In this document: piece by piece, positions 1 to 9,498 of the stretch | How the letters are laid out: each line of letters opens with the position of its first letter | How positions within the stretch are numbered: position 1 is the first letter of the stretch | Assembly: GCF_024449095.1 (NCBI RefSeq) | Contig: NZ_CP024627.1 | Location: 1,736,001-1,800,000, forward strand | Direction: 5' to 3' | Origin: Vibrio coralliilyticus | Lineage (GTDB): Bacteria; Pseudomonadota; Gammaproteobacteria; Enterobacterales; Vibrionaceae | Length of the DNA: 64,000 bases | Notes under the pieces: generated by a model | What the model was told of the DNA's origin: nothing | Database searches by the model: none | What the model saw: only the letters and a program-made list of their open reading frames with translations | Made by a program: the position numbers and the translations under genes

Positions 1-3000
1 TGGGTGAGTATGCTGTCTAATTCGTCATTGAAGACGTTCATAAGCTTACGTTTACCACCTTTTCGCTTGTAGTTACCCGTTTTAAAGGTGTCATCATCGA
101 GTATGACTTTATCCTTGATAGAAGCGGCTAATCTATCTAACCAGCTCAACTGCTCATCGTTCCAATCGTTAGCGGCCTTAATGCGTTCCAAAGCTAAATC
201 AACCCGTTGTTCAAACGGCATTAGCGCATCGCCAATGGAGGCTCGGCGAATATGCCCAATGAGCTTAGCCGCTATGTCTTGGTTTTTGGCGGTTTTCCAT
301 GCGCTGCGCAGAGTCGAATCGTTGAAGTTTTGGTTATCGAACCACTCTTGCAGCTCAATCAATCCTTTGCGGGTCAAATCCCGTGGTTGATTGATGATAA
401 TGTCTAGCGCTTCTTGCTGGTTGCTTGAAGCCCCGACCAATTTATCAAACGCTTCCAAGAAGTCTTCCGCATTATCGAACTCGCCATACGTTTGTTTCAC
501 TTCGACAATTTCATCATGCACGTCGGTAAAAATAGGCATATCACGCAGGGCGTTAATATCACTCTTTAAGCTCTCGAGTCGGCTAACTAGGTTAGTCACT
601 TTGTTAAACACTTCTGCCGACCATTTTGGCCCTTTGTCTTTAAGGGTTTTCGGTAAGCTGGCAAAATCACACCCTGCACTGTTTAAACACACTTCATCAA
701 TGCGTTTAATGTGCTCATCCACTTGTTTGGATTTATTGCGGTTAAACTGTGCATGGCTAACGATGCGTTGCAGCTTAGACACCAGTTGCTCGTGGCTATG
801 CTCGGCAAAACTGCGGCCATCGGCTTCGATGGTTTTATAAGTTTCTGAGTCAGTAATTTCGTTAACCAGTGTTTGCAATTCCACTTGAGGGCACACCACC
901 ACAGGGCGCATGGTATCGACACTTTGCAGCGTAGAATAGAGATCGACCGCATCAAAAATACGGAATGAGGTTTTACCCGCTTGTGGGCATAAGCGAGTCG
1001 CACGGCCTTTCATCTGTTCATAGAGAATTCGGCTGCGAACCTTGCGCATGAAAACCAAATTACAAATGCTTGGAATATCGATACCAGTGGTGAGCAAATC
1101 CACGGTAACCACGATGTTTGGCAAACGCTCTTTATTAAAGCGAGTGATCATGGATTGCACTTTGGTGGAATCTTTATCGGAATCACCGGTGATTTTAATG
1201 ATGGCGTCATGCTCAAGCTCAGGATACTTAGCCTTAAACGCACTGCGCAGCTCTTCCACCACCATATCCGCATGAGTGTTATTCACACAAAATACTAAGG
1301 TTTTTTGCGGATTGGTAGGATCTACATGGTTAACAGGATCGATATGATTGGTCAGCTCTTCACACACCACTTTATTAAAATTCGAGGCGATTAAGGTACG
1401 GTTAAAGTCGGCAACTTCAAAGCCTTGCTCGTCTTCAAGCTGATCATTGAGCAGTTCACCTTGATTGGATAAACGCTGAACTTCGGTACCTTGTGATAGA
1501 TAGAGCCCGTCTTTGCTAAGTTTGGTCATGATCTTAATCGGTGGTTCTTGGTCGCACAGGTAGCCATCAATCACCGCTTTACGATAGCTGTAACGGTAAA
1601 CGGGCTTTTGCTGCTCTCCACCGAAGATATCAATGGTGTGCAACGCTGGCGTTGCGGTCAGTGCCACTTTTACCGCATCAAAATGATCAATAATACGACG
1701 GTAAGAAGAGATAAAGTCTTGCTGATTACGGAACTTCTCTTCACCTTCGGTTTGCTCTTTATCGAGTATGTATCCACGGTGCGCTTCATCAACAATGATG
1801 CAGTCGTAACGGCCTACAGGCATCACTTCATCACTCTGTAACGTGCGCTTAACCAGTGATTGCACCGTGGCAACATGGATTTTGGTGCTGTCCTCAGGGA
1901 AACGGTCAGTTAGCCCTTTAATGTTGAAGATAGCGTTAAAGGTATCGCCTTTGATGTTGGTATCTTCAAACGAGTCTAGCGCCTGTTTACCCAGTGAGGT
2001 TCTATCAACTAAGAACAGCACACGCTTAAAACGCTGTGACTGAATTAAGCGATACATAAGCGCAATAGCGGTGCGCGTTTTACCCGTACCTGTCGCCATG
2101 GCAAGTAAGATGTCTTGCTGGCCAGAAACTATGGCTTTTTCTACCGCTTGCACGGCTTCTTCCTGGTAATAGCGCAAGCCAAGGTCGCTCATATCTGCGT
2201 TCTTGCTAAACCAGCTGTTTTGGTAATGAACATCGTCTTCAAGCTTAGCGAGCAGCTCTTCAGGACTGTGCCATTCTGGCAGCGCCTTAGGCATATTGGT
2301 GGCATGACGTACATCGCGATACCAAATGCCACTCTTGGTTTTTACCGCCGCACGGTAGTCACGACCGTTGGCCGAGAAGCAGAAAGGAACTTTATACGTT
2401 TCGCCCGCAGCGCTGCCATTCCAAGTGTGGATATACTTGGGAATGGCTTCGGCAACTTTATCTAGTTGTTCTTGGTCACTCGCGAGGGCTTCTAATTCAC
2501 TGCGTAAAAAGTCGTGCTCAAAATATTTGCTGTAACGGTAGGCTTCGGTGAGTTTTGCTGCCACATCTTTGTTTTGCTGCTTGGCCTCTACCACGGCAAC
2601 GGGTTTTAACCCAACGAACAGTACATAATCAGCGAAACCAGTTTTGCCCGCCTCATCAACACCCGTTGGCCATTCCGCAATCGCCATGTTGCGACCGACT
2701 TCTGGTCTAGTACCCTTTGAGAACTTTAGGTTGTTGGTGTCGGCATCCCAGCCTGCTTTACGAAGCTGAGCATCAATTAAATAGCGCGTTTCTGCTTCAT
2801 CTAAATTTAGAGAACGCTTGCTAGCTTCATTGGCAATTTGCTTACGGTAGGCTTTACGTTCTACCTCTGTCTTAGTTGAAAGCTCAACCTCTTTCTCTTT
2901 AAGCTTAGCGCTCAAGGCTGCAATGCGAGCATCTGACTGCTCTTGCGTTTCTTCTTGCTTACTTTCTAAGACGGAGATGTAGCCATTAAGTGCAGTAAGC

Positions 3001-3521
3001 TTGGCCTTTTGGGCTTCCACTTCAGCTTTGGTCTGTGTTTTTGACTGTTTGGCTAATTCAAGCTGTTGCTTTAGCGACAGAATTTCTTGCTCAAACTGCT
3101 GACCGCTTTGCGAAGTTGGTAGAGCAAACTCAGGAACAGCAAAACCATAGTTTTTAGTGACCAAACGGTAATACCAAACCGCTAAACGGAAGGCTAAACG
3201 CAGACACATTGCTGCATCGTCTAGGTCGTTATGGTATTCGTGTACTGCTTGGTTACCTATTCTACGAAGTTTGTGAAACACTCTGAGAATGGAATCATCG
3301 ACAAAGGGGATTTTACCCAATTCTCTCAATAACTCGTTTTGGTTTTCCGGAACATCGATATCAAGCAGTTTGGCGAGGTGTTTAGCAGTAGCCTCACCAA
3401 ATATACGCAGCTTAACTAAAGTAGTGTTTGGATCGTCTGGGTAGTTTTTCTCAGCAGCGCGAGCAATCGCGAATAGGAAATCATTCACTCCTTTGAGAAA
3501 TTCGAAGTTCGATTTAGCCAT
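1..3521 (-). CDS. hsdR: Type I restriction enzyme R subunit (HsdR), 3' end beyond window
   Basis: This is the ATP-dependent translocase/nuclease subunit of a type I restriction-modification enzyme. The frame is open from position 3521 to the left edge (about 1173 codons), close to full family length, so only a short C-terminal piece is missing. In order it shows a DUF4145-like N-terminus, a coiled coil (about residues 130-210), the HsdR nuclease region with a VEAK motif near residue 308, a Walker A MATGTGKT near 478, DEAH near 578 and further SF2 helicase motifs (TTGIDIPS). I chose the ATG at 3521 because GGAG lies 6 nt upstream; an in-frame ATG at 3533 is the alternative. It starts 35 bp after the NE0113-family gene on the same strand, so it may be co-transcribed with the Zorya-like genes. 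hsdM and hsdS are not in the window. Confidence 0.93.
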   Translation of the reverse strand, partial: MAKSNFEFLKGVNDFLFAIARAAEKNYPDDPNTTLVKLRIFGEATAKHLAKLLDIDVPENQNELLRELGKIPFVDDSILRVFHKLRRIGNQAVHEYHNDLDDAAMCLRLAFRLAVWYYRLVTKNYGFAVPEFALPTSQSGQQFEQEILSLKQQLELAKQSKTQTKAEVEAQKAKLTALNGYISVLESKQEETQEQSDARIAALSAKLKEKEVELSTKTEVERKAYRKQIANEASKRSLNLDEAETRYLIDAQLRKAGWDADTNNLKFSKGTRPEVGRNMAIAEWPTGVDEAGKTGFADYVLFVGLKPVAVVEAKQQNKDVAAKLTEAYRYSKYFEHDFLRSELEALASDQEQLDKVAEAIPKYIHTWNGSAAGETYKVPFCFSANGRDYRAAVKTKSGIWYRDVRHATNMPKALPEWHSPEELLAKLEDDVHYQNSWFSKNADMSDLGLRYYQEEAVQAVEKAIVSGQQDILLAMATGTGKTRTAIALMYRLIQSQRFKRVLFLVDRTSLGKQALDSFEDTNIKGDTFNAIFNIKGLTDRFPEDSTKIHVATVQSLVKRTLQSDEVMPVGRYDCIIVDEAHRGYILDKEQTEGEEKFRNQQDFISSYRRIIDHFDAVKVALTATPALHTIDIFGGEQQKPVYRYSYRKAVIDGYLCDQEPPIKIMTKLSKDGLYLSQGTEVQRLSNQGELLNDQLEDEQGFEVADFNRTLIASNFNKVVCEELTNHIDPVNHVDPTNPQKTLVFCVNNTHADMVVEELRSAFKAKYPELEHDAIIKITGDSDKDSTKVQSMITRFNKERLPNIVVTVDLLTTGIDIPSICNLVFMRKVRSRILYEQMKGRATRLCPQAGKTSFRIFDAVDLYSTLQSVDTMRPVVVCPQVELQTLVNEITDSETYKTIEADGRSFAEHSHEQLVSKLQRIVSHAQFNRNKSKQVDEHIKRIDEVCLNSAGCDFASLPKTLKDKGPKWSAEVFNKVTNLVSRLESLKSDINALRDMPIFTDVHDEIVEVKQTYGEFDNAEDFLEAFDKLVGASSNQQEALDIIINQPRDLTRKGLIELQEWFDNQNFNDSTLRSAWKTAKNQDIAAKLIGHIRRASIGDALMPFEQRVDLALERIKAANDWNDEQLSWLDRLAASIKDKVILDDDTFKTGNYKRKGGKRKLMNVFNDELDSILT

Positions 3522-3556
3522 CACGATCTCCATTTTTATTTCAGTAGTAACTTATA

Positions 3557-4678
3557 TCATTGACTAATAATACAATTATTCTTACCTAACGTAATAAAAT
3601 AACGCTGATTATGAGCTTCTGATAACGACTTTATTTCAAGTATATTCGCAAGGTCATTAGGTAATGCGTTTTTAAGCTTGCGATTGATGGTGGAACACAA
3701 AGGTTGTAGGAATTCTTTTTCCATTCCTTTCAATTGGGAGAAATCACCGTCTAGATAATCTTCGGGAGTGGTATTAAAGGTAGCAAACACGCGGGGATCT
3801 CTTGCGAGCTCGCCGTATTGCTTCAGATATGATTCACTGTATTGGATGTTCTGTTCGAAACCTCTATCGACCAGTAAACCAGCTTCCCCAAACTCTAGTA
3901 GCCATAGATAAAAGGCCAATTCTTTTGCAGTGAATTTAATGTCTACACCTACCACTGTGACGAACTTCGCTTTGGTATTAACCGTCACAGAAAAATCTTC
4001 GTTGTGGCAAGCATTGAGCATACCGACTGTTTGACTGAATGAGTGTGTAGCCATTGATAAGACTAAACTCTCATCAATCGAGTTTCTCTGTCTAACAAAG
4101 GGAATCTCAGCTAAGGTAACTGTTGCTTTGCTTACATCTACCTCACCCTGCCCGTTCTTGCCGGTAACCCATTTAGGCTGCTTGGTCGGATACCAGAAAT
4201 CACGGACAAATTCGAATTCGTCTTCAACAAACACATGACTTAAGGTATCCTGCTCTCGCCCAAACAACGACATGGCATAACCAAAGTAAAATGCCATGGT
4301 TTTTCGACCACCAGCTAAAGATGCGTGAATCGCAGTGTCCTCTCGCTGGGTAAGTTCATGCACTCTGCGAGTGATGTAGTCTGCCATATAGGTTTGGTCT
4401 TCAATGGACTTGGCATCATTAATCTGATTACCCTGGCCATCTTCAATTATCCAGATATGGCTTTCATCAAAAGTTACCGCTGGCATTGAATATTCATTGA
4501 ACATGGTTTGAAGATGTCCATCTCGGAACAGACCATTGACCAGAGGAGGCTTACCGCTTTTCGTTGTGATGACATAAATTTCATCAGGAAACGGTCTGCC
4601 ACTTTGATGAATCGCAAACAGCGTTTCCGTTAATACCTGAGGACTAGCACCTGTTATCGCAAGAAGGATATTTTTCAT
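3557..4678 (-). CDS. CRISPR-associated NE0113-family protein (CARF/ring-nuclease-like), stand-alone
   Basis: A 373-aa protein that I place by motif in the NE0113 family (TIGR02584/Cas_NE0113). The Rossmann-like start reads ILLAITGASPQVLTETL, followed by an ITTKSGK stretch, then the typical block HASLAGGRKTMAFYFGYAMS with LFGREQDTLSHVFV just after (about residues 118-152). Family members occur in type III CRISPR loci and are thought to bind or cleave cyclic oligoadenylates. Residues about 230-373 look like a winged-helix region (FTAKELAFYLWLLE). No cas10, other cas gene or CRISPR array is visible in the window. It sits between the EH_Signature gene (40 bp upstream) and hsdR (35 bp downstream). 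A signalling or regulatory role in the defence operon is inference; family membership is fairly secure, activity is not. Confidence 0.78.
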   Translation of the reverse strand: MKNILLAITGASPQVLTETLFAIHQSGRPFPDEIYVITTKSGKPPLVNGLFRDGHLQTMFNEYSMPAVTFDESHIWIIEDGQGNQINDAKSIEDQTYMADYITRRVHELTQREDTAIHASLAGGRKTMAFYFGYAMSLFGREQDTLSHVFVEDEFEFVRDFWYPTKQPKWVTGKNGQGEVDVSKATVTLAEIPFVRQRNSIDESLVLSMATHSFSQTVGMLNACHNEDFSVTVNTKAKFVTVVGVDIKFTAKELAFYLWLLEFGEAGLLVDRGFEQNIQYSESYLKQYGELARDPRVFATFNTTPEDYLDGDFSQLKGMEKEFLQPLCSTINRKLKNALPNDLANILEIKSLSEAHNQRYFITLGKNNCIISQ

Positions 4679-4718
4679 AAGATATTAATTAAGCCACTGA
4701 TTATATAAAGCATAACGG

Positions 4719-6767
4719 CTATTTTATCTTTATATTGTATCGAGTAAAAATTGTTTCGAGCTCTTGCAGCTGTTTATCAGATGCGAAGTCAATATACGTT
4801 GGAGCAAAGATAAAGAGTGGTTCTTTCCAGTTACGTTTTTCTTCGAAGAACATTTCACCTTTACTCATATTTATGAATATCATCTCACCCTTTGATTCCG
4901 GCCTGTTTTCAATAAGGTTTCGATCTAACTCTACCCAGCCTTTCTCGTGGTGAAAACCAATCCAAATTTTACTAGCCTTGTTTAGGCTAATAAGGTGCTT
5001 CTTAAAAATTGAACGCTTCTCTGCATACTCAGATATTCCAAATTTCTTGATAAACTCTTCTGCAGACTTGTGGCCTTTTTTAGCGCTCTCTAACATATGT
5101 CGCTCGCCTTCTTTGCGAGCTTGCGCATCCCCTTTGATAAGTGAAGTACCATAACGATACTTCGCCTCGGTGTTACCTGAATCTGAAGCTTGCTTTAAGT
5201 AATGATGTTCTTTTTCACTGTCACCGAGTTGCTTATAAACTTGTGCTTTTATAAGCGATAATGTGCCTTCGTTCTGTTTCGGGTCTTCTTTACCATATTT
5301 GGTGGTCGCAAACTCACATGTCCAAAACTTTTCTAACCATATTTCGAGCATCTCCTTGCGCTCATTTATCCTGTCTAATGTGGGCTTGGCTAAACCACTG
5401 CTGTGCGAATAACGTGATTTATGACGACTTAAACCGGCAAAATTTGAAAGTGACTCATTGGGAGTAACTTTAAACTGAGTGCGTAATAGCTTTTCGCAGT
5501 AGTATTGCCATAAAAACACATGATCATGGACTTCAACTTGTGCCAGCTCACGCAGTTCATCCAATGAGTTGAACTCGCTATTAAACAAACGTTCTGCGTT
5601 CCATTTGTTGTTCTTGTAGAAACGAGACTCACTAATCGGCCCTCGCAGTACTTCAACTACAATCAGTTTTCCTAATCCAAATATAAATACTTCGACATTA
5701 TTTGCTTTCTGCTGTTTGAATACTGACACCTGTTCAGAGAACCTAAGTCCGCTATACTCTAGCAAGTCTTTAGTCCCTCTTGGAAGAATTACCCTCAAAC
5801 GGTCAAATTTTTCGCTGTAGTTTGACCAAAACAGGGTACGACCACGAAGCTGATTCTGCTGTTCTTCTGGTATTGACAGGTTTTGCGCCATATCGCGCCC
5901 CAAGAGCTTGTTCGTGATAGCCTGCAGCTCAGAAAAGCTAGTCAAATTGAACAATGATTTCAGCTTTTGTAGTGCGTTATCGCTCAACTGATACCAAAGG
6001 CTGTATTCACTATTAGGCAGGCACAGCTCCTCAAGTAATGACAAGAGTACACCTTGTTTCAACCGTGCTCCGTAGTTAAGTAGTATTTTATCGCAGAATG
6101 CTACCCTGTGGCTGGTCGTTTTAAGCTCTTGAAAACAAGAACCTAACCATACTTGGTCACTCTCGGTTGGCGCCATTGAGGTGCAATCAGCTAAATGAGG
6201 GATAATTCGTTCACCGTATTTGTTAGCATTGGGCAACATTAACTGCCTGATACGTTTTCGAGGGGCCACATTCGCTTGGTAACAAGCCTGAGCCAATGCA
6301 GCGTAATCCTTGTTTTGAATTGCTGTAATCCAATCTATTTTCTGTACACAAATTTGATGTAAACCTTGTACTCCACGCACGATAGTCATGCTAGCTAAAA
6401 GGGGCTGGACCATACTTGAAGGTTGTCCTTGTGCAGCCAACGCTGCTTTAAAATACGCGATACCACCTAACGTAGAGGATGTACAAATGATCATCCAAAC
6501 TGCCCTACAGGCCTCTAACTCTTGACTTGGAGTAAGGCCCCCCCAGTAGCTCTCATTTTCAATAACCTCCAGCCATTCGAGTACAGATATCGTGTCGCTC
6601 TTCCCTTCATCTACTAATGCAACTAACTGAGCCAATGTTCTAGGCGGAAAGTTGGGCAGGACTTGGTCTTTTAAAGACCCGTGGAAATATTCATCAAACG
6701 ATAGAGACTCAACGCTGTTCATCTCTGGTAGACGTGGTAATTCAAAATTGAATAAGTTACTCGACAC
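4719..6767 (-). CDS. EH_Signature-domain protein, ZorC-like
   Basis: A 682-aa soluble protein. The middle part (about residues 290-440) resembles the EH_Signature domain of ZorC: a conserved Glu in LIVVEVLRGP near residue 372 and a His in HDHVFLWQYYC near residue 415, in the spacing expected for that domain. The N-terminal half is helical and not otherwise recognised. Residues about 495-575 contain Sel1/TPR-like helical repeats (KEHHYLKQASDSGNTEAKYR, then GERHMLESAKKGHKSAEEF). In type I Zorya, ZorC acts with the ZorAB motor and ZorD in DNA-directed defence. Here the gene overlaps the upstream zorB-like gene by 11 nt, so translation is probably coupled. It is longer than the roughly 560 aa I recall for ZorC. 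No ZorD-like SNF2 helicase follows. Confidence 0.68.
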   Translation of the reverse strand: MSSNLFNFELPRLPEMNSVESLSFDEYFHGSLKDQVLPNFPPRTLAQLVALVDEGKSDTISVLEWLEVIENESYWGGLTPSQELEACRAVWMIICTSSTLGGIAYFKAALAAQGQPSSMVQPLLASMTIVRGVQGLHQICVQKIDWITAIQNKDYAALAQACYQANVAPRKRIRQLMLPNANKYGERIIPHLADCTSMAPTESDQVWLGSCFQELKTTSHRVAFCDKILLNYGARLKQGVLLSLLEELCLPNSEYSLWYQLSDNALQKLKSLFNLTSFSELQAITNKLLGRDMAQNLSIPEEQQNQLRGRTLFWSNYSEKFDRLRVILPRGTKDLLEYSGLRFSEQVSVFKQQKANNVEVFIFGLGKLIVVEVLRGPISESRFYKNNKWNAERLFNSEFNSLDELRELAQVEVHDHVFLWQYYCEKLLRTQFKVTPNESLSNFAGLSRHKSRYSHSSGLAKPTLDRINERKEMLEIWLEKFWTCEFATTKYGKEDPKQNEGTLSLIKAQVYKQLGDSEKEHHYLKQASDSGNTEAKYRYGTSLIKGDAQARKEGERHMLESAKKGHKSAEEFIKKFGISEYAEKRSIFKKHLISLNKASKIWIGFHHEKGWVELDRNLIENRPESKGEMIFINMSKGEMFFEEKRNWKEPLFIFAPTYIDFASDKQLQELETIFTRYNIKIK

Positions 6768-7413
6768 GTTTTACCTCTGAAAAATACCCCAAGAATTCAT
6801 CATCCTTAAATTGAAAACGGAATTTTACTTTCCGGTCAGTTGGGACAGCTTGATCTTGATTCGCTTCTATCGAACCACGACCAGAGATAGCGACCTTATT
6901 AAAAAACTCTGGCTTATTATTAAAGCTCATACTGCTAATATATGCTGACACGCTGTTCGCACGCATCACACTTAGCGACATGTTCCGTTCAAACATACCC
7001 TCTGAACTTGAGTGTCCTTCAATGACGATGCGTGAAATCTCCTTGGCCGTTGCCTCATCTTTGAAAATCACCTTGGTATAAATAGGCACAAAATTATCCA
7101 GAAACTCTTTACCCGATGGTTTCAAACGATAATCATTCACATCGAATAGTATGGAATCCATAATGGAGATGTCGCCCGTACTTGGATCTGCATGTACTTC
7201 AATACCCGCACTCTCCAGCGCATCATTGATGTCCTTGATTATCACAATACGGGTGTTCTGTGTTTCTTCGTGTGCTTCTGATATTTGCACTAACGCACTG
7301 ATAAGCAGTAGTGCAAATATCATCAGCACAACTGACATAAGATCCCCAACGGATAGCCACACACCCGAATCGTCGGTCTCTTGGTCCTGAGGCTGAGAGT
7401 TGAGCTCCAACAT
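6757..7413 (-). CDS. zorB: ZorB-like (MotB/OmpA) stator subunit, second pair
   Basis: 218 aa with one N-terminal membrane segment (about residues 20-44). It begins with SVGDLM, where Asp24 corresponds to the proton-conducting aspartate of MotB/ZorB. The periplasmic part ends in an OmpA-like peptidoglycan-binding domain (IVIEGHSSS, then NMSLSVMRANSVSAYI). In Zorya, ZorB forms an ion-driven inner-membrane motor with ZorA. Start and upstream stop overlap as TAATG with the zorA-like gene, and its end overlaps the EH_Signature gene by 11 nt, so the three are a translationally linked unit. A flagellar MotB is unlikely because there is no chemotaxis or flagellar context. It is clearly different in sequence from the other ZorB-like protein (10980-11687). 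Confidence 0.8.
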   Translation of the reverse strand: MLELNSQPQDQETDDSGVWLSVGDLMSVVLMIFALLLISALVQISEAHEETQNTRIVIIKDINDALESAGIEVHADPSTGDISIMDSILFDVNDYRLKPSGKEFLDNFVPIYTKVIFKDEATAKEISRIVIEGHSSSEGMFERNMSLSVMRANSVSAYISSMSFNNKPEFFNKVAISGRGSIEANQDQAVPTDRKVKFRFQFKDDEFLGYFSEVKRVE

Positions 7414-9491
7414 TAGCTATTTACCTCATCAGCTTCAAATTCACGCCGTTGAACTTGCGCATTGATCAAATAGCCTGCTGCTTGAGAAAGTTTGTTGTGA
7501 ATCTTACTAGCCGAATCGTCAAAATCTTTAAAGAAAACTTCAAAGCTTTCATTCGCACGTTTAAAGTAACTTTCCATCGCTTTAGGCATATCATTAGCTA
7601 CATTACTGAATGCTTTAGATGCGTTAACATACTCTCTCTTCAACTTAGCAATCTCTGCACTCATCGTATGCGCCGCGTCTTGAAGCTCTGCCATTTTAGA
7701 TGTCGAGTTAAGCCCAACGGCTTCTGCTACTTTTTCGATAGTTTCCGCAGATTTTTGCAAGTGCTCGTGTTGAACCGTTAGCTTTGCAAGAAGATTATGA
7801 CGCGTTTGATACTCTTGCTCAAAAACCGTACGGAAGTTATCGACCACACTGTTTAAGCCATCTCTTTGTTTGCCTAAGTTTGATTCCAATAGCTCATTTT
7901 GTTTTTCAAAGTAAGCACTCAAATTCTCTTGGTATTGCTGACGGAACGCCTCCAATTCAGCTTGTACAGTTGTAGACATTGATTTGACTTTCGTATCGAT
8001 ATCGCCAAGCCCTGCTTCCAACTCCTCTTTTGCGGATGTCATCAACGTAGAGGCCTGTTGACCAACGCTTTCTAAAACATCCGTTTGTGCTTTGAATGCC
8101 TCACTTGAACCATTTATCAAGTTATCAATTCGTTGTTCAACACCATCAAATAGAGCTGCTTCTTTATCTTGACGTTCATCAAGTGCGAGTTCCATGGAGG
8201 ACTTAATACCTTCAAACGACGTCGCTGCTTTCTGAGCACTTAACTCAAAGGCTTCTTTTTGCTGCGTTAATCCCGCACTAGCACCATCAAGCATGGATTT
8301 AACTTCTATAGCTATCGTCGTCATTGCTCCTTGGGTGTCATCTTTAAAACTTGCAAGGATCTCTTTCAATGACTCTGCAAACGCTTGGAGTTTAACCATC
8401 GTTTCTTCTTGAAATCCGTTGATGGTATTTACTGTTTCCGCTGTGCTAGTAATTACCTTTTCAACATTCTTATTTAATTCTTCTGATACATGGTTACTTG
8501 TCGTCAGAGCTTCTGACGTTTTTTCAAGCTCAGAGACAACAGGCGTAATGAGCTCTAGCTTCATTTCATTAATTAACTCTTGGACCAGCTCTTTCTGATT
8601 CTGCTCTTTAATTTCTTTAAGTTGGGCGAGTTCACTACGAATTTCATGCATGACAGGAGTCAATTGATGTTCGATAGACTGCGACACAGCACCCGATACA
8701 GCATCTGCAACCTCCGAAGAGTTGAATCCTTTCACCAATGATTGAAGCTCAACCATTATTTGAGACATATTGTCACCTAAAGCCTCCATCGCAAGTGCAG
8801 AACGACGTTGAGCATCAATAACTTCGTTCTGGCTCTCACCCGAAAGGTTTTTAAGATAATCAACCGCACTCACTTCTACATAGTGCTTTGAAAGGTGCTT
8901 ATTAAACTTATTTAGGTTACCAGCGACTTGATGAGCACAAACTTTCATCCAAATCATGAAAATTGCCGAACTCATTAAGCCCACTAGTGAGGTATAAAAT
9001 GCCGTATTCATACCTTCTAAAAGCTTCATTGCTGTTGTTAACAGTTCAGTTGAGTCCCCTACCATTGAAAAGCCACTTAGGCCTACCGTAATACCAATGA
9101 ATGTCCCGGTAATACCCAAACTTGTTAATATTGCTGGTATTGGCTTGTATTTGTTAAGATCCGTTGCTGGAGCCAATGTAGAAATGGCATGTTTGGCGGC
9201 GATGGCAGCCCCTCGCATTTCCAGCTCATAATAACCATCACGGCTACTGTTAATCACCAGATGGCGGGCTACCCATGATTGCTGTTGTGGAGTTAGCTTT
9301 GATTGCTCTATTTTTCCATTGGAATGTAAAGCAGCAATCTTCCGTAATGAAGACAGAGTTGCCGACGTCCTCCTAACAGTACTGATACTAGCCAAAATGA
9401 AATAAGAGAACATTACTGTAATAGTAACGATGATGAGCTCTGCACTGATGTATTCAATGGCTTCGGTGATCAACAATAAAATATACGACAT
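7413..9491 (-). CDS. zorA: ZorA-like (MotA/TolQ/ExbB) motor subunit with long coiled-coil tail, second pair
   Basis: 692 aa. There is an N-terminal membrane segment (about residues 15-37), then the two core MotA/TolQ-type segments (ILTSLGITGTFIGITVGLSG near 120-140 and LLEGMNTAFYTSLVGLMSS near 155-180), then about 470 residues of almost uninterrupted helical coiled coil rich in Glu, Gln, Ala and Lys. Such a long cytoplasmic tail separates ZorA from flagellar MotA and from TolQ/ExbB. In characterised Zorya the tail of the ZorA pentamer projects into the cytoplasm. It begins 8 bp after the unknown 113-aa gene and its stop overlaps the zorB-like start (TAATG). It is about 100 residues longer than its partner copy, mostly in the tail. 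Confidence 0.8.
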   Translation of the reverse strand: MSYILLLITEAIEYISAELIIVTITVMFSYFILASISTVRRTSATLSSLRKIAALHSNGKIEQSKLTPQQQSWVARHLVINSSRDGYYELEMRGAAIAAKHAISTLAPATDLNKYKPIPAILTSLGITGTFIGITVGLSGFSMVGDSTELLTTAMKLLEGMNTAFYTSLVGLMSSAIFMIWMKVCAHQVAGNLNKFNKHLSKHYVEVSAVDYLKNLSGESQNEVIDAQRRSALAMEALGDNMSQIMVELQSLVKGFNSSEVADAVSGAVSQSIEHQLTPVMHEIRSELAQLKEIKEQNQKELVQELINEMKLELITPVVSELEKTSEALTTSNHVSEELNKNVEKVITSTAETVNTINGFQEETMVKLQAFAESLKEILASFKDDTQGAMTTIAIEVKSMLDGASAGLTQQKEAFELSAQKAATSFEGIKSSMELALDERQDKEAALFDGVEQRIDNLINGSSEAFKAQTDVLESVGQQASTLMTSAKEELEAGLGDIDTKVKSMSTTVQAELEAFRQQYQENLSAYFEKQNELLESNLGKQRDGLNSVVDNFRTVFEQEYQTRHNLLAKLTVQHEHLQKSAETIEKVAEAVGLNSTSKMAELQDAAHTMSAEIAKLKREYVNASKAFSNVANDMPKAMESYFKRANESFEVFFKDFDDSASKIHNKLSQAAGYLINAQVQRREFEADEVNS

Positions 9492-9498
9492 AGGGTTC

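Noticed and set aside
391..840. Plus-strand frames across hsdR, the NRPS genes and nirB
   Set aside because: They lie opposite well-supported minus-strand genes, show no recognisable domains, and have the composition of antisense shadows.
1..3521. hsdR as a pseudogene, because only short frames appear here on a quick look
   Set aside because: Manual reading of the minus strand shows one open frame from 3521 to the left edge with all helicase motifs. It has no stop inside the window simply because the gene continues outside.
3557..4678. A type III CRISPR-Cas locus
   Set aside because: No cas10, cas7-like gene, cas1 or direct-repeat array could be found on either strand in the window; only the one CARF-like gene is present.
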